Source: Streptomyces sp. HNM0575
GTDB lineage: Bacteria; Actinomycetota; Actinomycetes; Streptomycetales; Streptomycetaceae
Assembly (NCBI RefSeq): GCF_012726265.1
Contig: NZ_JAASAG010000001.1
Coordinates: 806,001 to 870,000, forward strand
Length of the DNA: 64,000 nt
Direction of reading: 5' to 3'
Both the position numbers and the translations under genes were made by a program. Of this stretch, positions 8,813-17,808 are shown piece after piece. Below the pieces are notes generated by a model. It did no database searches. It saw only the letters and a program-made list of their open reading frames with translations, and was not told the origin of the DNA. Position 1 is the stretch's first letter; the number at the start of each line of letters is the position of its first letter.

Positions 8813-10107
8813 TGGCGGCCGGGCGCGGAGGCCGCGGCGGCAGCGGCGGCAGCGGCTTCGTCGTGGAGGCGGACGGCGGCTCGCGCGGCAACCCGGGGCC
8901 GGCCGGTTACGGCGCGGTCGTAAAGGACGCGGCGAGCGGTGAAGTGCTGCGGGAGACGGCCGAGTTCATCGGGATCGCGACCAACAACGTCGCCGAGTAC
9001 CGGGGGTTGATCGCGGGCCTGCGTGCCGCGTACGAGCTGGACCCGGGCGCCCCGGTGCGGGTGCGCATGGACTCCAAGCTCGTCGTGGAGCAGATGTCGG
9101 GGCGCTGGAAGATCAAGCACCCGGACATGCGTCCGCTCGCCGCCGAGGCGCAGCGCGTCTATCCGCCGGGGTCGGTCACCGGTTACGAGTGGATCCCCCG
9201 CGCGGAGAACAAGCACGCCGACCGGCTCGCCAACGAGGCGATGGACGCGGGCAAGCGGGGCGAGGAGTGGTCGCCCGGCGCCTCCACGGCGGAGCTGGAG
9301 GCGGCGGACGAGGCGGCGCGTGCGGCGGCGCGTGCGGCCGGAGCCGGAGCCGTGGCCGGAGCCGGGGCCGGGGCCGGCGAGGGGCCGGGCGAGGGGCCCG
9401 GCGGGGGATCGATACGGTCCGTGCCCGTCAGCGACGACGCGGCCGAGACGGCCGCCCCGCAAAGCGGTTGGGGCCCGGACCTCGGCGCCCCCACCACGTT
9501 CGTGCTGCTGCGCCACGGCGAGACGGCGCTCACCCCGGAGAAGCGCTTCTCGGGCAGCGGCGGCACCGATCCCGAACTCTCTCCCGTGGGCCTGCGCCAG
9601 GCCCGTGCGGCCGGTGAACTGCTCGCCGCCCGCGGCACGCTCCAGGCGATCGTCAGCTCGCCCATGCGCCGCTGCCAGGAGACGGCCGCCGCCGTCGCGG
9701 AGCTCACCGGCATGAAGGTCCGCGTCGACGAGGGCCTGCGGGAGGCCGACTTCGGCGCCTGGGAAGGTCTCACGTTCGCCGAGGTGCGCGACCGCTACCC
9801 CGACGACCTGGAGAAGTGGCTCGACTCGACGGAGGCACGGCCGACCGGCGGCGGCGAGAGCTTCGCGACGGTCGCGGACCGCGTCGCCGTGACGCGCGAC
9901 CGGCTGCTGGCCCGCTACTCCGGCAGGACGGTGCTGCTCGTCACGCACGTCACGCCGGTCAAGACGCTCGTACGGCTGGCACTGGGCGCCCCGCCCGTAG
10001 CGCTGTTCCGCATGGAGCTGTCGGCGGCCTGCCTGTCGGCGATCGCGTACTACGCAGACGGCAACGCGTCGCTGCGTCTGCTGAACGACACGAGCCACCT
10101 GCGCTGA
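8812..10107 (+). CDS. Bifunctional RNase HI / histidine (acid) phosphatase
   Basis: 431 residues; ATG 8812 overlaps the preceding TGA (ATGA). The N-terminal RNase HI domain (residues ~15-145) retains the acidic residues D21, E62, D87 and D137 (in VVEADGGSRGN, NNVAEYRGL, VRMDSKL, NKHADRLAN). A Gly/Ala/Glu linker (~150-225) leads to a histidine-phosphatase domain with R234-H-G-E, SPMRRCQETA, EADFGAWEG and LLVTHVTPVK. The fusion matches mycobacterial Rv2228c, which removes RNA from RNA/DNA hybrids and has a CobC-like alpha-ribazole phosphatase domain. Last gene of the three-gene overlapping operon. Confidence 0.93.
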   Translation: MAAGRGGRGGSGGSGFVVEADGGSRGNPGPAGYGAVVKDAASGEVLRETAEFIGIATNNVAEYRGLIAGLRAAYELDPGAPVRVRMDSKLVVEQMSGRWKIKHPDMRPLAAEAQRVYPPGSVTGYEWIPRAENKHADRLANEAMDAGKRGEEWSPGASTAELEAADEAARAAARAAGAGAVAGAGAGAGEGPGEGPGGGSIRSVPVSDDAAETAAPQSGWGPDLGAPTTFVLLRHGETALTPEKRFSGSGGTDPELSPVGLRQARAAGELLAARGTLQAIVSSPMRRCQETAAAVAELTGMKVRVDEGLREADFGAWEGLTFAEVRDRYPDDLEKWLDSTEARPTGGGESFATVADRVAVTRDRLLARYSGRTVLLVTHVTPVKTLVRLALGAPPVALFRMELSAACLSAIAYYADGNASLRLLNDTSHLR

Positions 10108-10147
10108 GAGAGGGGCGGGGCGGACGCTGAGAGAGGGGCGGGGCGGA
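10102..10147. repeat. Perfect 23-bp tandem duplication spanning a stop codon
   Basis: Unit starts cgctgagagagg and repeats exactly at 10102-10124 and 10125-10147. The first copy contains the stop codon of the RNase HI-phosphatase gene, so the duplication extends only the 3' non-coding region between two convergent genes. Confidence 0.9.
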
Positions 10148-10178
10148 GGGGCGGTCCGCCGTCGCGAACGCCGGGCCG

Positions 10179-10901
10179 TCAGTCCCGGCCCTGGCCCTGC
10201 CCCTGGCCCCGGTTCCGGCCCCGGTCCCGGCCGCGCAGCGCCGCCGCGCCCTCCGCGAGGCGCTGCACACGGGGCCAGTCCCGCGCGGCGATCGCCTCAC
10301 CCGGCACCATCCAAGTGCCGCCCACACAGCCGACGTTGGGCAGCGCGAGATACCCGGGCGCCCGCTTCTCGTCGATGCCGCCGGTCGGGCAGAAGCGTGC
10401 GCGGGGGAGCGGTGAGGCGAGGGACCTCAGATACGCGACGCCGCCGGCCGCCTCCGCGGGGAAGAACTTCATCTCCGTCACGCCGCGCTCCAGTAGTCCG
10501 ATCGCCTCCGACGCCGTCGATACGCCGGGCAGCACGGGCACGCCGCAGCCGAGCATCGACTCCAGCAGCCGCTCCGTCCACCCGGGACTGACGAGGAAAC
10601 CTGCACCCGCGTCCACGGACTCCCGCGCCTGCGCGGGCGTGAGGACGGTGCCCGCGCCGACGACGGCCTCCGGCACCTCCGCGGCGACCGCCCGGATCGC
10701 GTCGCCCGCCGCGGGCGTACGCAGCGTCACCTCGACGACCGGCAGTCCGCCCGCGACCAGGGCCCGCGCCAGGGGCACGGCGTCGGCGGCGTCGTCGAGC
10801 ACGACGACGGGGATCACGGGGGCCAGGTCCAGAAGCGATCGGGAGGCCGGTGCGGCCGCCGGTTCGGAACCGGCCGGGGGCGGAGCCGGAGAGGGAGCCA
10901 T
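10179..10901 (-). CDS. eda: KDPG/KHG aldolase (bifunctional 4-hydroxy-2-oxoglutarate / 2-dehydro-3-deoxy-phosphogluconate aldolase)
   Basis: About 240 residues from ATG 10901, preceded by GGGGAGAGG. After ~25 low-complexity residues the TIM-barrel core follows: VIPVVVLDDAADAVPLARALVAGG, the catalytic Glu in VVEVTLRTP (E57), VVGAGTVLT, and the Schiff-base Lys in GVTEMKFFPAE (K145), then FCPTGGID and VGGTWMVP. It cleaves KDPG to pyruvate and glyceraldehyde-3-phosphate or acts on 4-hydroxy-2-oxoglutarate. No Entner-Doudoroff partner adjoins it, so it may serve sugar-acid breakdown. The C-terminus is an odd charged repeat (RGRDRGRNRGQGQGQGRD). Confidence 0.9.
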   Translation of the reverse strand: MAPSPAPPPAGSEPAAAPASRSLLDLAPVIPVVVLDDAADAVPLARALVAGGLPVVEVTLRTPAAGDAIRAVAAEVPEAVVGAGTVLTPAQARESVDAGAGFLVSPGWTERLLESMLGCGVPVLPGVSTASEAIGLLERGVTEMKFFPAEAAGGVAYLRSLASPLPRARFCPTGGIDEKRAPGYLALPNVGCVGGTWMVPGEAIAARDWPRVQRLAEGAAALRGRDRGRNRGQGQGQGRD

Positions 10902-11074
10902 GGCGGCATCCTCTCCCCGCAACACCGGTATGCGCAACGCGCGTTGCGTATCGTGCAATGCGCCTGAGGGTGCCTGTGATGGACGCCCGGGTTGCGGTGC
11001 CCGCGCTGCGGTGCCTGCGGCACAAGGTCGGCCGTGCGACGCCCGCCGTGCGAGGCCCCTCGGGCCCTGTGGAC

Positions 11075-11345
11075 CTCCCGGATCTCCCGGGCTTCGCGGG
11101 TCTCGCGGATTTCCCGAGCCTCGCGGGCCCCGGGCCCCTCGGATCTCGCTGGCGTCGCGGGCCCCTCGGGCTTCGTGGATTTCCCGGGCCTTGCGGGCTT
11201 CGCGGATCTCGCGGGCCTCCCCGGCTTCCCGGGCTTCGCGGGCATCGGGGGCTTCGCGGACTTCGCGGCCTCCGGGGCCTCGCGGCTTCCCGGGCCTGGC
11301 GGGCCTGGCGGACTTCGGGGGCCCCGCGAGCCCCGCGGACGGCGC
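11075..11345. repeat. 9-bp-periodic low-complexity array between yaaA and eda
   Basis: Units such as ctcccggat, ttcgcgggc, ctcgcgggc and ttcccgggc follow one another for about 270 bases, with phase slips. Read on the minus strand, one frame gives three-residue repeats: AKP/ARP types (AKPGKPGRPARSAKPARP) then ARE/IRE types. Read on the plus strand it is collagen-like Gly-rich sequence. No start or ribosome site supports a gene here, and it is not in frame with yaaA. It covers most of the 478-base gap 10902-11379; the rest shows no recognised element. Confidence 0.75.
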
Positions 11346-11379
11346 GGGCCGGGCGCTCTTGAGGACCCCGCGGATACCC

Positions 11380-12183
11380 CTACAGCTCGGAGACCACCAC
11401 GTCCACCGCCCGCGGCCTGCCCGGCTTCCCGCCGTCCGCCGGTTCCTCGACCGTGTGGCCGAGGCCGCGCAGCGCCTCGATCAGCGCCGCGGGTGTCGCG
11501 GGGGCCGCGCCGCTCTCCAGCAGGGCGCGTACGATCCGCCCCTTCGTCGCCTTGTTGAAGTGGCTGACGACGGTCCGCTTCTCCACGCCGTCGACGACGG
11601 ATGACTGCAACACCCTTACGGTGACGGTGCGTTCGGCCAGCTCGCCCTTCGGCTTCCACATCTGCGCGTACGCCGTCGAACGCAGGTCGAGCACCGGTCC
11701 CTTCCCGGCGGCCACGGGCATCACCTGCGCCAGCGGCTCCCGCCAGTGCGCGCTCAGCGCGCCGAGCCCGGGCAGCCGCACGCCGCCCGGGCAGCGGTAG
11801 GAGGGGATCCGGTCCTTGATCCCGACCGCTCCCCACAGCCCCGAGAAGACGAGCAGCGACCGTGCCGCCCGCCGCTTCGCCGCCGTGCCGAGCGTGGCCA
11901 GGCCGAGCGCGTCGTAGAGGACTCCGGTGTAGATCTCCCCGGCGGGCCGTGCGGGCGCCGTACGCAGCCCCGCGTTCCTGGCGACCTCGCCGCGCAGCCC
12001 CTCGCTGAGGCCCAGCACGTCGCGGGCCTTCTCCTCGTCGGCGGAGCAGAGCCCGATCAGCTCCTCCAGCACCCGCTCGCGCGCGGGTGCCAGCTCCGGC
12101 AGCGACAGCGCCTCCGGCTGGAAGGGGCGTCCTCGGCCGCCCGGGTCGGCCTTCCCCTCGGACGGTGGCAGCAGCACAAGCAC
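11380..12183 (-). CDS. yaaA: YaaA family peroxide-stress / iron-protection protein
   Basis: 267 residues from GTG 12183, chosen because GAGGAG lies seven bases upstream and the protein then begins with the family's typical VLVLLPPSEGK. Other family blocks seen are LYTGVLYDALG-like (IYTGVLYDALGLATLG), LLVFSGLWGAV, DRIPSYR, DLRSTAYAQMW and VVSHFNKATKGRIVRALL. YaaA (DUF328/UPF0246) limits free iron and oxidative DNA damage in E. coli; a DNA-binding fold has been described. It stands alone between non-coding repeats, about 480 bases upstream of eda on the same strand. Confidence 0.9.
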   Translation of the reverse strand: MLVLLPPSEGKADPGGRGRPFQPEALSLPELAPARERVLEELIGLCSADEEKARDVLGLSEGLRGEVARNAGLRTAPARPAGEIYTGVLYDALGLATLGTAAKRRAARSLLVFSGLWGAVGIKDRIPSYRCPGGVRLPGLGALSAHWREPLAQVMPVAAGKGPVLDLRSTAYAQMWKPKGELAERTVTVRVLQSSVVDGVEKRTVVSHFNKATKGRIVRALLESGAAPATPAALIEALRGLGHTVEEPADGGKPGRPRAVDVVVSEL

Positions 12184-12469
12184 GGCGGTCTCCTCGCGGG
12201 TACGGCGGCGGGAACGGACGCCGAGCAGCGTATGGCGTACGGCGCCCGCGAAGCACATCCGCCCGGCCACCGGACCCGGTCCCGTACCCGGTACCGGACG
12301 GGTCCCGTACCCGGTACCGGACACGGTCCCGCACCGCCACCGGCCGTGACCCCCGCACCCCCACCGGAGGGCCTGCGCTGGCAGGCCCCGCGGCCCGGGG
12401 TGCAGCCTGGAAGGGGACGGGAGCGGGCCAGGGGGACCGCGACGGTGGCCGAAGGAGCGTGAGTACGCC

Positions 12470-13750
12470 ATGGCCAGGGCATCCGGCCGGAGCGGGCTGA
12501 TCGGCGAGCTGATCGCCGTCAGCCACCTGAGCACGCTGACGCAGCTGCCCGACGTGGTGAGCGAGCAGGCCGAGCGCTTCGGCTGGCCGGAGGTGCTGCT
12601 GTACATCTCCGACATCCAGCAGACCGTGCTGACGCTGATGACGGGTCGCGGAGCCGACGGCGCCAGGCACGCGGGCGACTTTCCGGCCGAGCTCCCGATC
12701 GACGGTACGGCGCCGGGGCGCGCGTTCCAGCTCGGCGAGATCCTGCCCACTTCCGCGGGCGGGCAGCAGTGGTGGGTGCCGGTGCTCAACGGCACCGAGC
12801 GGATCGGGCTGATGCGGATCACCATCCCCGAGACCGACGAGAACTCCATGCGGGACATGCGCGAACTGGGCGGTCTGGTGGGCCTGCTGCTGGTCGCCAA
12901 GCGCGGCACCAGCGACGCCTACGCCCGGCTGGTGCGGCGGCGCCGGATGAACGTGGCCGCCGAGATGGAGTGGCGCCTGATGCCGCCGCGCACCTTCGCC
13001 ACGGACAGGGTGGTGGTCTCCGCGCTGATGGAGCCCGCGTACGAGGTCAGCGGGGACGCCTTCGACTACGCCTTCGGTGAGGACCTGGCCCACCTGTGCG
13101 TCTTCGACGCCATGGGCCACGACACCGCGGCCGGCCTGACCGCGAACCTCGCCGTCGCCGCCTGCCGCAACCAGCGCCGCCAGGGCAGCGGCCTGGTGGA
13201 GACGGCGAACGGGGTGGAACAGGCGCTGCTCGACCAGTTCGAGGACAGCCGCTACGCCACGGGGATCCTCGCCGATTTCGACGTGGCCACCGGGCAGTTG
13301 ACGTGGATCAGCTGCGGACACTATCCGCCGGTCGTCATCAGGGGCGGCAGGTCCGCCGTCCCGCTGGAGTGCGCGCCGGCGCCGCCCATGGGCACCGGGC
13401 TGGGGATCACGGCGACCCTCTGCCACGCGCAGCTGGAGCCCGGCGACCGGCTGCTGCTGTACACCGACGGCATCACGGAGGCACGCAACCCCGACGGCGA
13501 GGAGTTCGGCATCGACCGCTTCACCGACTTCCTCATCAGGCACCACGCCGACGGCCTGCCCGTACCGGAGACGCTGCGCCGGCTCATCCGCCACCATCTC
13601 GAATACCACCAGGGGCACCTGAGCGACGACGCCACCGTGCTCGTACTGGAGTGGCACGGCTCGGCCCCGTTCGAGCCCGGAGAGGCGGAGGCGCTCGTGG
13701 GACTGCCCGCGGGTACCGCACCGCCGCTGCTGGAACGCCCCACCCGCTAG
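12470..13750 (+). CDS. SpoIIE/PP2C-type serine phosphatase, probable sigma-factor pathway regulator
   Basis: 426 residues from ATG 12470 with gaaggag upstream. The first ~150 residues look like a divergent sensor (GAF-like) region: LPDVVSEQAERFGWPEVLLYI...WWVPVLNGTERIGLMRI. The PP2C/SpoIIE domain follows: EPAYEVSGDAFDYAF, CVFDAMGHDTAAGLTANLAV, LTWISCGHYPPVV, DRLLLYTDGITEARN and LSDDATVLVLEW, whose Asp residues bind the catalytic metals. Such enzymes dephosphorylate anti-anti-sigma factors. No kinase or antagonist gene adjoins; the next gene on the opposite strand is a second phosphatase of this class. Confidence 0.9.
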   Translation: MARASGRSGLIGELIAVSHLSTLTQLPDVVSEQAERFGWPEVLLYISDIQQTVLTLMTGRGADGARHAGDFPAELPIDGTAPGRAFQLGEILPTSAGGQQWWVPVLNGTERIGLMRITIPETDENSMRDMRELGGLVGLLLVAKRGTSDAYARLVRRRRMNVAAEMEWRLMPPRTFATDRVVVSALMEPAYEVSGDAFDYAFGEDLAHLCVFDAMGHDTAAGLTANLAVAACRNQRRQGSGLVETANGVEQALLDQFEDSRYATGILADFDVATGQLTWISCGHYPPVVIRGGRSAVPLECAPAPPMGTGLGITATLCHAQLEPGDRLLLYTDGITEARNPDGEEFGIDRFTDFLIRHHADGLPVPETLRRLIRHHLEYHQGHLSDDATVLVLEWHGSAPFEPGEAEALVGLPAGTAPPLLERPTR

Positions 13751-13899
13751 GGCTCGTTCTGCCCGGCGCCGCCGGAAGGGACCGCAGCCGCCCGTCCCGC
13801 CCCGTTCCGCCCCGCCCCGCCGTGTTCCATCTCGTCCGGCCCCATCCTGTCCCGCCCCGTCCCCGTCCGTACGGACGCCCCCGTGAGGCAGACCCCGGT

Positions 13900-15144
13900 T
13901 CAGAGGTCGATGACGACCAGGGCGATGTCGTCGGCGGCGCCTTCGTGCACGCCCATGCCCGACAGCAGCTCGTCCGCGACCTGCTCGGCGTCGTGCCCCG
14001 CGCTCGCCGCGAGGACGGTGGTCAGCCGGGCGATGCCGTCGTCGATGTCCCGGTCGCGCCGTTCCACCAGCCCGTCGGTGTAGAGGATCAGGCAGTCCCC
14101 GTGGCGGTAGGGCGCGCGGGCCTCGGGCCGCGGTGCCTGTTCGGAGCGGGCGGCCAGCGGCGGATCGGTGGCACGGTCCAGCAGCTCGCAGTCGCCCTCC
14201 GGGTGCAGCAGTACGGGCGGCAGATGGCCCGCGCTGCTGTAGGTGATCGTCCGATTCCCGGTGTCGATCCTGACCTTCACGGCGGTCGCGGACTGCGCCC
14301 CCTCCACGGAGTTCGCGTAGAGCCCCAGGATCTGAAGCGCCCTGGCGGGGCTCGCGGTGGCGCGCATCGCCGCGCTCAGGGCGCTGCGCAGCATGCCCAT
14401 CACGCCGGCCGCCTCCAGGCCGTGGCCGACGACGTCTCCGACCGCCGCCGTGAAGCCGCCGCTCTCCGGCACGTCGGTCACGTCGTACCAGTCGCCGCAC
14501 ACGTTGAGCGTGCCCACCGCCGGCAGGTAGCGGACGGCGACGCCGGGGCGCGGCAGGTCCGGCGAGTACAGCATCGCCTCCTGGAGGGAGAGCGCCACCC
14601 GGCTCTCGCGGCCGTGCGCCAGCCGCAGCTCCTCGTTGAGATCCTGCAACTCCTGGGCCCGGGTGAGGAGTTCGGCCTCCGACTCCTGGTGCATCCCGAC
14701 GCGTGTTCCCGTGGGGCGGGTCTCCGGACGGCGGGCCTGCACGAATCCCGTCACGTCCTCGATCCGGTGGATGATCCACACGACACGGCCGTCGTCGTCG
14801 AGCACCGGGGTGTTGATCGGCGACCACCAGCGTTCCTCGAACGTGCCGGGCCGGCTGACGACGGGGATGTCGTACTTCACCGGCGCCATCGTGTCGACCC
14901 TGCCGAGGTCGAGCACCCTGTGCAGCGAAGCCGACAGCTTCTGCACGCCCTCCGAGTAGGCCTCCTGCGGATTGGGCGGGAAGGCGTCGAAGAAGTACCG
15001 GCCCATCAGGTCCGCACGGGAGCGCCCCGTCGCCCGCAGATAGGACCGGTTGACGTCCCGGATGGTCAGTTCCGGGTCGAGCACCAGGTTCGGGCTGGGC
15101 AAGGCCGCGAAGAGCACCGAGTAGTCGATCTCCGATCCCGTCAC
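13900..15144 (-). CDS. PAS domain-containing SpoIIE/PP2C-type serine phosphatase
   Basis: 414 residues from GTG 15144 with AGGAG just upstream. Residues ~8-125 form a PAS domain (PSPNLVLDPELTIRDVNRSYLRATGRSRADLMGR...WWSPINTPVLDDDGRVVWIIHRIEDVT), followed by a coiled linker (~135-170) and a SpoIIE-type phosphatase domain (CGDWYDV, AVGDVVGHGLEAAGVMG, YSSAGHLPPVLL, LILYTDGLVERR, DDIALVVIDL). It likely couples a small-molecule or redox signal to dephosphorylation of an anti-anti-sigma partner. Convergent with the preceding phosphatase; the 149-base gap between them is C-rich low-complexity sequence. Confidence 0.92.
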   Translation of the reverse strand: MTGSEIDYSVLFAALPSPNLVLDPELTIRDVNRSYLRATGRSRADLMGRYFFDAFPPNPQEAYSEGVQKLSASLHRVLDLGRVDTMAPVKYDIPVVSRPGTFEERWWSPINTPVLDDDGRVVWIIHRIEDVTGFVQARRPETRPTGTRVGMHQESEAELLTRAQELQDLNEELRLAHGRESRVALSLQEAMLYSPDLPRPGVAVRYLPAVGTLNVCGDWYDVTDVPESGGFTAAVGDVVGHGLEAAGVMGMLRSALSAAMRATASPARALQILGLYANSVEGAQSATAVKVRIDTGNRTITYSSAGHLPPVLLHPEGDCELLDRATDPPLAARSEQAPRPEARAPYRHGDCLILYTDGLVERRDRDIDDGIARLTTVLAASAGHDAEQVADELLSGMGVHEGAADDIALVVIDL

Positions 15145-15463
15145 CGGCTCCTGCCAAGTTCGCTGTCGGCTGTCCTCTCCAATCTAAGGATCCGCGCGGG
15201 ACGCCGCCTGTGCTGCGCCTCCGGCCGGGGCAGAGGTGCCGCGGGCATGACGGGCAGGAGCGGTGGGCAGCAATCAACCGATCGGGCCGAAACCGGGCGA
15301 TACGTGGCCGAAGGGCCGTCGGTGCCTCTGACCCGGCGAGCTGCCCGCACCCCGGACCGCCCCGCCGCACCTCCGTGCCTCCCGGTGCGCCCCGGCGCCT
15401 CTCGCTGATCCGCGCGTCCCAAGGCCTTCCGCCCCTGCACCCCGAACCCGCACACCCCGAACC

Positions 15464-15511
15464 CGCACCGGCCCGGACCCGCACCGGCCCGGACCCGCAC
15501 CGGCCCGGACC
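15464..15511. repeat. 16-bp tandem repeat, three perfect copies, in a divergent intergenic region
   Basis: Unit cgcaccggcccggacc at 15464, 15480 and 15496; a related cgaacccgcacacc pair precedes it. It lies in the 420-base gap 15145-15564 between the PAS phosphatase (-) and the secreted protease (+), about 50 bases before the protease start, so it may fall in the protease promoter or leader. Nothing else was recognised in the gap. Confidence 0.85.
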
Positions 15512-15564
15512 GAGTCTGCCCGGGCCCCCGAACCCCCCTCCCCGTACAACTTCACAGGAGCCAC

Positions 15565-16266
15565 ATGCTGAGGACAGGTGTCGCAGTCGGTGCCGCGCTC
15601 GTCGTCACGTGCGCGTTCGGCGTGACGCCCGCCCGCTCCTCGCCGGGGCCCCCGACCCTCGCGGGCCCCGGTTTCCAGGTGGCCGCACGGCTCGGGGTGA
15701 CCTCGGTCAGCCCCTCGCGCCCGTACACGGTGACCTTCGCCTCGGACGGGCTCAAGCAGCGCTACACCCCGTATCTGACGGCCGCCGTCGCGCAGATGAG
15801 AGCGGCCGGGGTGCGGATCGGCATCGGCGGTACGGAGAGCGTCGACCCGGGCAGATGCCCGCCGTGGGGGCACATCCAGTACACCCAGACCTACCGGCCG
15901 CTGAACCGCGGCGGCTACAGCCGGGGCATGCCGTGCCCGGGGCCCGCGGGCGGCGTCGCCGCGGGCGGCATCGTGACGATGGACAGCGAGTACTTCGACG
16001 GGACCTGGCACATAGCCCCGTACCAGCTGCGCAACACCTTCGTCCACGAGATGCTGCACACCTTCGGCCTCGACCACCCCAACCGGGACCTGGACGGCGA
16101 CGGCAAGGCAGGGGCCTACGAGTGCGTCACCGGCCCCGGCGGCGTCAGACCCGTGATGTGCTCGCCCAACGGCGGCTACAAGAGCGCGAGTTCGGCGGGC
16201 CGGCTCACCCCGTACGACATGGCGGCGCTGCGCGCGATGCTCGCCAACGCGCGGCGCGCCGGGTGA
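15565..16266 (+). CDS. Secreted metzincin-like zinc metalloprotease
   Basis: 233 residues from ATG 15565, with aggag nine bases upstream. A short signal peptide is visible (MLRTGVAVGAALVVTCAFGVTPARSS). The zinc site HEMLHTFGLDH (H161, E162, H165, H171) fits HExxHxxGxxH, and a calcium-site-like DLDGDGKAGAYEC follows. Cysteines at CPPWGH, MPCPGP, ECVTG and MCSPNGG could form two disulfides. The metzincin motif is certain, but the peptidase family (M10-like or other) is not, and a Met-turn is not obvious beyond VMCSPN. Expected to act outside the cell. Confidence 0.78.
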   Translation: MLRTGVAVGAALVVTCAFGVTPARSSPGPPTLAGPGFQVAARLGVTSVSPSRPYTVTFASDGLKQRYTPYLTAAVAQMRAAGVRIGIGGTESVDPGRCPPWGHIQYTQTYRPLNRGGYSRGMPCPGPAGGVAAGGIVTMDSEYFDGTWHIAPYQLRNTFVHEMLHTFGLDHPNRDLDGDGKAGAYECVTGPGGVRPVMCSPNGGYKSASSAGRLTPYDMAALRAMLANARRAG

Positions 16267-16315
16267 AGCGTTCGGCCACCAACCGCCGCCGGGGAACGGG
16301 CGCGTGACGTCCGGG

Positions 16316-16552
16316 TCACCGGGTGCCGTAGGGCAGCAGGGCCATCTCGCGGGCGTTCTTGATCGCTCGGGCCAGCTGCCTCTGCTGCTGGGCGGAGACC
16401 CGTGTGACGCGGCGGCTGCGGATCTTGCCCCTGTCGGAGATGAACTTCCGCAGCAGGTCGGTGTCCTTGTAGTCGATGTACGTGATGCCGGCTGCGTCCA
16501 GCGGGTTGCGGCGGGGCTTGGGGGGCTTGCGGGGAGCGTTGTTGCGCGGCAT
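16316..16552 (-). CDS. rpsR: Ribosomal protein S18, alternative (zinc-sparing) paralogue
   Basis: 78 residues from ATG 16552. Family sequence is clear: [60 protein letters not shown]. It lacks the cysteines found in the zinc-binding S18 form. It is the last gene of the minus-strand cluster rpmG-rpmE-cobW-rpsR headed by a Zur-like operator. Known streptomycete Zur regulons replace zinc-containing ribosomal proteins with cysteine-free copies when zinc is scarce, releasing zinc. The 104-base gap before it contains about four 11-bp gcgggtgttgg-type repeats. Confidence 0.92.
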   Translation of the reverse strand: MPRNNAPRKPPKPRRNPLDAAGITYIDYKDTDLLRKFISDRGKIRSRRVTRVSAQQQRQLARAIKNAREMALLPYGTR

Positions 16553-16656
16553 GTGATCTCCAGGGTGCGGTGCGGGTGTTGGGCGGGTGTTGGGCGGGCG
16601 TTGGACGGGTGTTGAGCAGGTGCCGGGTGCCGGGTGCTCCCGGTGCTCCCGGTACG

Positions 16657-17808
16657 TCAGGTCGCGTGGTCGAGAAGCGGAGCGAACGCCGACGACAGGT
16701 GCCGCCAGGCGTCGGGGCCGTCCGCGTATTCGGCGTCGGTCAGCAGGCAGGACTCGAGGAGCTGCCGGAGGCCCTTCCGGTCCAGGTCCGGCGAGGTGAA
16801 GACGAGGTGCTGGCAGCGGTCGCCGTGTACGGGGTGCCATCCCATCGCGGCGGCGGCCCTGCGTTCCGGCGGCACCATCTCCCAGGCGGCGTCCGGCAGC
16901 GCGGCGAGCCAGGGGCCCGCCTGCTCGACGCTGAGTGCGCCTCCCGCCGCGTCCCAGGCCAGAAGGGTGTCGGGCCGGTCGGCGAGCCAGAAGCGCCCTC
17001 GGCTGCGGGCCGCGGCACAGGTCAGGTCCTCCAGCGCCTGGTAGAGCCGTTCCGGGTGGAAGGGCCGGTCGCGGTGCCAGACGTAGGTGCTCACTCCGCA
17101 TTCGTCCGCCTCCTGCGGCAGCAGCGCGCAGGAGGGGTCCTGGGCCGCGGCGGCGGCACGTACGTCGAAACCGGCGAACGCCGCCTCCGCCAGCTCGCCG
17201 GACGCCGGATGCACGTGCCAGGCCGTGGGATGCAGCTGGCCGAGCAGCGCGGCGTCCTCCTCGTCCGCTTCGGGGCTGTCCACGAGGGCGAGTACGGAGG
17301 CGTACTCCAGCTGCCGGGCGAAGGTGTCGGCGACGGTGCGCCGGTCGGCGGGAGCCGCGGCGAGCCCCGCGTCGGCCAGGTCGTCGCCGTTGCCGAGGCA
17401 GGGCAGCAGCAGCGCGGGGTCGACAGCGGTGAACACACCGGTGAGGACGGTCTCTTCGCCGTGCGCGGCCACGACTTCGGCCATGGCCCTGGGCTCCACC
17501 GAATCCCACAGCTCCACGACGGCGAGCCGGGTCAGGCCGTCCGCGGCCAGCCTCTCCAGTTCGGGGATCAGGTCCTCGCGCAGGGCGCAGCAGGCGCAGT
17601 CGTTGACCAACGGCGTCTCGCCGGCGCTCAGTTCACCGGCGTCGCTGCGAATGGTGCGCCGTACCGTTCCGTGCGCGGCCGTCGAGTGGTCGTGGTGGAG
17701 AGCGACGCTGCCGGGCACGGCGCGCAGCAGACGCTCCACGACCTCGGTACGTGCCTCGGAGTGCAGCCCGCACACGATGACGACGGGAAGCTTCGGCTGC
17801 CCCTCCAT
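16657..17808 (-). CDS. CobW/COG0523-like metal chaperone homologue with degenerate Walker A motif
   Basis: 383 residues; its ATG overlaps the last base of rpmE's stop codon. COG0523 features are present: the zinc-binding CxCC motif as [11 protein letters not shown] (C71, C73, C74), [12 protein letters not shown] in place of the Walker B region, an acidic EADEED stretch, and the C-terminal CobW_C domain ([13 protein letters not shown]...[17 protein letters not shown]). However, the Walker A site reads GLHSEART (14-21): Arg replaces the invariant Lys, and Ala the preceding Gly. GTP binding is therefore probably lost or changed. Position in the Zur-type cluster implies zinc delivery or sparing. 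Confidence 0.85.
   Translation of the reverse strand: MEGQPKLPVVIVCGLHSEARTEVVERLLRAVPGSVALHHDHSTAAHGTVRRTIRSDAGELSAGETPLVNDCACCALREDLIPELERLAADGLTRLAVVELWDSVEPRAMAEVVAAHGEETVLTGVFTAVDPALLLPCLGNGDDLADAGLAAAPADRRTVADTFARQLEYASVLALVDSPEADEEDAALLGQLHPTAWHVHPASGELAEAAFAGFDVRAAAAAQDPSCALLPQEADECGVSTYVWHRDRPFHPERLYQALEDLTCAAARSRGRFWLADRPDTLLAWDAAGGALSVEQAGPWLAALPDAAWEMVPPERRAAAAMGWHPVHGDRCQHLVFTSPDLDRKGLRQLLESCLLTDAEYADGPDAWRHLSSAFAPLLDHAT

Noticed and set aside
10814..15484. Very long minus-strand open frame of about 1,550 codons
   Set aside because: It crosses eda, yaaA and two phosphatases in the wrong frame; openness comes from GC content. Only the tripeptide-repeat stretch was kept as an observation.
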